This document shows, piece by piece, positions 58,729 to 64,000 of a DNA stretch of 64,000 bases (within the stretch, counting starts at the first letter, position 1; the number at the start of each line of letters is the position of its first letter). Made by a program: the position numbers and the translations under genes. The stretch is from Glycine soja (lineage: Eukaryota; Streptophyta; Magnoliopsida; Fabales; Fabaceae). The notes under the pieces are model-generated. The model had not been told where the DNA came from, did not search any database, and saw nothing but the letters and a program-made list of their open reading frames with translations. Location of the stretch: NCBI RefSeq assembly GCF_004193775.1, contig NC_041011.1, positions 47,313,167 to 47,377,166 of the forward strand. Direction: 5' to 3'.

Positions 58729-61700
58729 TTATTTTGTTTTCACTGTTCGGACCTGGATATTGTGAGTGGATTGGAACCTCCATATGGGTTGCCTGCCACT
58801 TTGTACTAGTGCTACTTCTTCTCCTGATTTCACCATTCCTTGCTTCTGCATTTCGAACAACACAAATGATCATTAAAACAACTAAATAAACTAAATTTAC
58901 TGAAGATATCCTCCAAACATTACCTGCAGCAAATCCAAGGCCCTTGTGAAAGTCTCTTCAGCATCTTCAGAGAATTCCATGTAAATAGGACAGACTCCTT
59001 GATACAAAGCCAACCTCTGTTGTATCCTCTTTCTGCATGGCCAGCAAAAATAGGCAAGGGTTTTGAACTGAATACATACTTGAATATAAGAAATCAGATT
59101 GATTGGTTAAGAGCTACTTCAAATGGCTTCTGAAAAGGCAGAAACGTCATAAACCTTTAAAATAGTTGATTCATTAGATATATCTTCCACCCTTAGATTC
59201 TAGAAATCATATTTTATAAGTCAACAAAGAATCAGTTTTATTTTATAAGTCAACAAAGAATCAATTAAGAAAATGATATTAAGGGAAAATAATACCCAAC
59301 ACATTTGGGAAGAATCTCTTACAGATGCACTGATTAAATCAGGCTTATGTTTACCTAGTATCTTCTGTAATTTTTTTAAATAAAAAAAGTTTTCTTATGG
59401 TATCAAGAGAAAAGGAAAAAGGACGGAACTTACTGATCTGTAAAAGCAAATATGGTGCCTGAAGGTCGATAGTGGCTCAAAAGGATAGCCATGAAGCCTG
59501 ATCTAGTGAAGACAACAGTTGAGGTTCCGAGGGTATTAGACATCATGGTTGCATGGTAAGCAAACATCTCACTCATGTGGTTCTATATAGTACAAAAAAA
59601 AAATTACATTTCAGTACCAACAGTAAAGTAGAACACAATGATTAAAAAAAGTCAGAGTTATTGAGTTTAAATTTCAAACCTTGAATACTTGACCAATATT
59701 TGGTGGCATCTGACCACCGGGTATGGTGGCTTCTGTCCGTAATGCTACGGTATGCATTACTTTCACGGCTTTTAGCGGGAACCTGCATTATAATAAATGT
59801 AATTATTATTTTCACATCCCATGAATAACCTTGCTTTAGATTAGTCTTCCAAGTCATTAAGATGCAGTGCTACTAATGAAACCAGATATTGATACTCAAG
59901 CATGTAAAATCACAATATCTACTCTCAACTATACACATCATTAAATCCTAAATTTTCAAGGCAACACGCATTTGATTGTGATTTTCCTGTCCTTTGTAAG
60001 AACTCAAATATGAGAATATCGCCTGCCAAGGTAATAGGACACTTCAAGGCATGGAATTATTACTTACTTTCCGTGAGCAGTTTCCCCAGAAAGCATTATT
60101 GCATCAGAACCTTCTCGAACAGCAATTGCAATATCGGATACCTCGGCTCTGGTTGGTGTTGGGTGAACAATCATGCTTTCCAGCATATTTGTTGCCACAA
60201 TAACAGCCTTTCCCATGCTACGGCATATGCTTATTATCTCTTCCTACATTAGCAAGCATTTTTTTATGTTACGAAGCAATACCAACTGATAATTATCTTT
60301 ACCATTAATCTCATTTCTGTTTAAAAGGACTTTACCTGCAAAAGTGGAACCTCTTCAATAGGGAGCTCTGCACCAAGATCTCCTCTTGCAACCATGGCCT
60401 AAACAGGATGGCAAAAGTAGACAGTTCAACATCAGCAATCAGCAAACAAGGGCTCCACATTCCACAAACTTAATCCACAAGCTCCAAACAAAACAAACTC
60501 ATTATCAAAGATTTCTGTTTTTAAAAAATGGGCTAAATCATCCCTTTTAGAAAGAATCAGGCCGTAACTATAAGGAAATAACATAAGGATTAAGATTAGC
60601 ACCCCATCAGACGCTGTAATAATTGAATGCAAGTTTGGTATAGAGTCTGCACTTTCAATTTTTACAATGACATGTATATCAGCATCACAGCCTGCAGTGT
60701 TGAGTGGACAATTTATCATACTTTAAAATAATTAGAGAAATTAATCAGACGAACTAATTAAAAAAATTACAAGTATCTTGAAAATTTACTTTTCAAATAA
60801 TTCTTCAGTTCATGAACTACTTGTGCATCTTTAACAAAAGAAACAGCATAGAAGTCAACTTTGTTATCCACTCCAAATTTGATGTCATCCCAATCCTTCT
60901 CTGTAGCAAATCAACACAAATATTATATGTCCTTGGGAAACCAACAAAACCTTAACCCTCACCCAGTTGTCAGTACCCAAATATATGGAGAGGCATGTAG
61001 AAGAAATGGACAAACATTAAAAGAAATAATCAAGATAGAAATAATAATCCGGAATCTAACCAGTGATGGAAGGAAGTGTTGCACTTTTTCCTCTAACATT
61101 CAAATGTCTCCTTGACTTGAGCTCTCCTCCATCAACAACTTCACATTTCACAGAATCCTCTGTCTTAGACTTAACCACCAAAGACATCATACCACCTACA
61201 TCATACACAAATAGTATGCATCAAAGACCTGGCATTAACTCTTTCTGAGATATACAGGATACTAAAGATATTGTCCAACAACAGTAATGCTAAATATATA
61301 ATAAATACATTATGTAAAGCATTGTCTCTTGGTATTATAGTCTTCTTTAGAAAAACAAAAATAAATCTTCCAACAGTTTAGTTGGCTGATTCATGTAATG
61401 TTGACTGAAACTTTTATGAATAAATTGTAATCAATGATTTATGGATCTAACATAAGCTTGTGACCCTGCATAAGTAAGGGTGAAAGATGGGGGTTAACAG
61501 GATAAAAAATATATTTAGTAACTTAAGATGAAATTATTTTTGTATATGTAATGCTTCTTTTATCCTCAACCCAAAACCATGTTCATAAAATCAAACAACT
61601 AATCATGATTCAGGGAAATAAAAACGGATCAAGATGCATAGACAAGTTATAACATATTTGCACCAGAAGGCCACAAGGCTACACTGCCTTGCAGACACAT

Positions 61701-63236
61701 CCCTTAGACCATAATTTTTTCAGAGATTAGGAGACTTGCCCTTGTTACAGTACACAGAATTCAACAAAGGTTAAAGAAAATCACAAAATAATAAATTAGT
61801 CCCATGCTTGGTGGCTTATCAATCCACGAGCAAAACACATTTTTTATATTTCAAACACTTTTACCAATTAGTTGGTTGCCATACCATCAACAAGAAGCAT
61901 GTCCCCCACATCCACATCATTGACGAAATCGTCATAGTTCACACTAACACAATCTGCAGTTCCAACACCCCTCCGGATGGTAAATGTGAATTCCTGCCCA
62001 GTTGTTAAATTGATTGGTTGTGGCAAATCCCCACTCCTAACCTCAGGACCCTGAAAAGAGAGAAAAATTAATTATCAACTGACATGAAAACTAAACTGTG
62101 ACCAAAGAAATGTGATATGAACAAAGTATCCTTAAAAGCTAATAACTTGAAGGAAGAACATAATTATCACCTTGGTATCAAGCATAATTGCAATTACATT
62201 GTCCTTGGATTGAGCATTATATTCTTTAACCAAATCAATAATTTTCTGATGAGAAGCATGGTCTCCATGAGACATATTCAATCGGGCAACATTCATCCCA
62301 GCCTCAGCCAGCTTCCAAATCATTTCCCTGGTGTTGGTAGAAGGACCAATGGTGCAAACAACCTTTGTCTTCCTCCTAAAAGTGGGTTTTGACCACATTC
62401 CAACAGAAGTGTCACCAAGTTGCCGCATACCACGCGAGTGCTGCAACTCTTCCTCAATCTATTCATCACAACACGAAAAGGGTTACAACTCACACCAATT
62501 TTCCCAACCACCTCCACTTATTTCATGGAGAATCCATTAGGAACAAATCTTGTATGCCAAATCAGTTTCAATAAAAAATTTGCCTTTCAAAAATAAATAA
62601 TCATGGAGAATCCTCAACATACACTCACTTCCTCTTCCATCTCAGTTCCACACAATTTTCTTCCTATCTCTATCTTCCTTTCATATCACATCGCATCTCC
62701 CTTCTTTCCACCCCAATCCAACCCAAAAGTGCTAGTTTAGCATCACTCTACTTCTCTTTTGGGTTGAGTAATGATGTATGAACACTTACATATTACATAC
62801 AACTGATTAACACTCTTTATGTCTCCTCTTCTCACATTATGTCACCTACCACATCTACATTTCTCTCTCTTTATCTCTCTAGGTGTAGATTAGCACAGCT
62901 GTCCATGATTTTTCATTTTGGGTCATTCCCAAAATATCAAAATTTTTCACACCCCCATCATTTTTATTTGGGAAAATTGCAGTGAGAGAGAGAAAAAGCA
63001 CGCACCTTTGAATCATCCTCGGGTGAGACGGGAACAACTTCAGTGGGTGCAGATTTCCTCGCATTGACGAGGCAACTTCGGGAGCAAACTTTGGAGGGGT
63101 TGTTCCTTTGTTGTGGGAACACTTTGGAAGCAAAAGTTGGAGGCTTCAACAACGTTTGGGCTCTGTGGTGTGCAGATCCTGAGGTGGGGCGCGTGAGGGA
63201 GGTGTGAATGGATCGAGTGACCACTACATGAGACAT
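58729..63236 (-). CDS. PKP2: Plastidial pyruvate kinase (beta-type)
   Basis: Twelve exons join in frame to 578 aa, in transcript order: 63236-63006, 62458-62171, 62050-61885, 61195-61061, 60900-60790, 60691-60603, 60398-60336, 60243-60068, 59782-59680, 59582-59434, 59032-58924, 58845-58729. The enzyme makes pyruvate and ATP from phosphoenolpyruvate in plastids, feeding fatty acid synthesis. The first exon (77 aa), rich in Ser/Thr/Arg and basic, is a transit peptide. Visible motifs are [23 protein letters not shown], the catalytic VKIESADS (K321), [12 protein letters not shown] (metal and substrate loop, 342-353) and ATNMLESM (378-385), followed by HPTPTRAE and [11 protein letters not shown]. 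Length equals that of Arabidopsis plastid beta-type PK as I recall it. All domains are complete. Introns are ordinary; intron 1 contains a TC-rich, MITE-like stretch. It is a single copy here, but its 3' flank is duplicated at 56.2-56.5 kb. Confidence 0.96.
62765..62890. mobile_element. MITE-like stretch in pyruvate kinase intron 1
   Basis: Starts 'gagtaatgatgtatgaacac' and ends 'ctctctctttatctctctag' followed by 'gtgtagatt', like the element in the last intron of ABCC copy 1 (19256-19412). Terminal repeats are weak and no target duplication was resolved. Confidence 0.4.
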
Positions 63237-63240
63237 TTTT

Positions 63241-63272
<32 letters not shown>

Positions 63273-63420
63273 TTGAAGGAATTGTGTGTGAAGAAGAATA
63301 AAGGGGTAGGGTGTGAAGATGAGAAGAAGAAGGTGGAATTGAAGGTTTTGGAGAAATCGCCGTTATGTTCGGCAAAGGTCAGGCTATGAGAAAAATATAA
63401 AGAGCTGGGACACAAGACAC
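63237..63420 (-). promoter_or_regulatory. 5'-UTR and core promoter of the pyruvate kinase gene
   Basis: A (CT)n tract on the coding strand lies just before the ATG (plus-strand GA repeat at about 63241-63264), as often in plant 5'-UTRs. A TATATTT sequence about 155 bp upstream (around 63389-63400, minus) may be the TATA box. The promoter assignment is inferred. Confidence 0.4.
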
Positions 63421-64000
63421 GACAGACACCTCTTCGTTTGTATCGAACTGACCACTATCTGCTATGTTCCCTTTTTGCTCTCCTAAACTAAACTATCGCC
63501 TTCAAAGTGAGTCATGTATTCTTAGGAAGAATTATGGGGTGCGAAAGTTAAATTTCTTTCCAATCCTATGTAAATTTATAAAAAAAGTAGTTGTTATTTC
63601 GGTCTGTCTAATTTAATAATAAAAAAATTGAATAAATCGAATTTAATGATGACAACCAGATTGAGAGATGCTCCTACGATCATTGTTTTTTCCTCCCCCC
63701 TCCCTCCTTCCTCCCACTCTACCTGTGGTGATGTCAAAGAGGCTAGATCTCCGACAACGACGGTTCTAGTTGTGGCGACGGAGGAAGTACTTCTGAGCGT
63801 GACTAGCGACCTGAGTGGTCGGTTGTAATAGGAGCCCTCCCCTTCGGTGTAAGCTCTGGGCCTATTGTCTTCGTCGCAAAAGTGACCTTTGGCGCCACCT
63901 CGAACACCTTCAGTCAACACGAGAATCTCACGACCATGTATAACAAAGTTCTCAGAGTCGAGCTTGAGTTTCCACCGTGGTTTTCGCTGAGTCAAAGAGG
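63421..64000. other. Upstream flank, unassigned
   Basis: The last 400 bp are GC-richer than the intergenic average and open on the minus strand (63594-63995, with the frame possibly continuing beyond the window; a plus-strand ORF 63628-63828 overlaps it). The minus-strand translation contains ENFVIHGREILVLTEGV and DEDNRPRAYTEGEG, which I do not recognise. It may be a gene end, a captured fragment or chance. Confidence 0.3.

Overview
The window is nuclear DNA of a flowering plant, most likely a legume close to soybean (Glycine). The reasons are its very AT-rich intergenic DNA, GT-AG introns, many small inverted-repeat transposons, and protein families of typical plant type. The species is an inference, because no database could be searched.

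Layout. (1) 1-1065 (+): last four exons of a gene whose C-terminus resembles the SPOC-like domain of AIPP2-type PHD-finger proteins; its 5' end lies outside the window. (2) 1066-12757: gene-poor DNA with a 630-bp foldback element flanked by 9-bp target duplications (1929-2558), a second small element (7540-7793) and AT microsatellites. (3) 12791-19738 and 24339-30599 (+): two intact tandem ABCC10-like (MRP-type) transporter genes of 11 coding exons each; exons 2-11 are identical in length. Both have an intron in the 5' leader. (4) 30894-34623: repeated copies of the downstream and promoter/leader sequence of these genes, including an inverted repeat, but no third ABCC coding body. (5) About 34.7-40.6 kb: a transposon-like insertion with subterminal palindromes. 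It carries degenerate fragments of three unrelated host genes on the minus strand (WDR74-like, WNK kinase, RuvB-like 2), as expected of a gene-capturing, CACTA-like element. (6) 40.64-41.10 kb: the 3' part of the ABCC leader intron resumes and joins directly to an intact five-exon serine decarboxylase-like gene (41123-44955, +). (7) 44956-54.6 kb: gene-poor DNA with a truncated class III chitinase (47518-47727, -), several MITEs and an approximately 830-bp ATT microsatellite. (8) 54720-55634 (+): an intact, intronless, secreted GH18 class III chitinase. (9) 58729-63236 (-): a complete 12-exon plastidial pyruvate kinase; a diverged copy of its 3' flank lies about 2 kb away.

The genes do not form one pathway. 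The interest lies in structural evolution: tandem ABCC duplication, duplicated promoter modules, a multi-gene capture element inside a duplicated leader intron, and a decarboxylase placed behind an ABCC leader. Exon borders were set by eye from GT-AG sites, reading frame and comparison of the two ABCC copies. All twelve pyruvate kinase exons, five decarboxylase exons and eleven exons of each ABCC gene keep frame. No tRNA, rRNA, CRISPR array or long autonomous retrotransposon was recognised.
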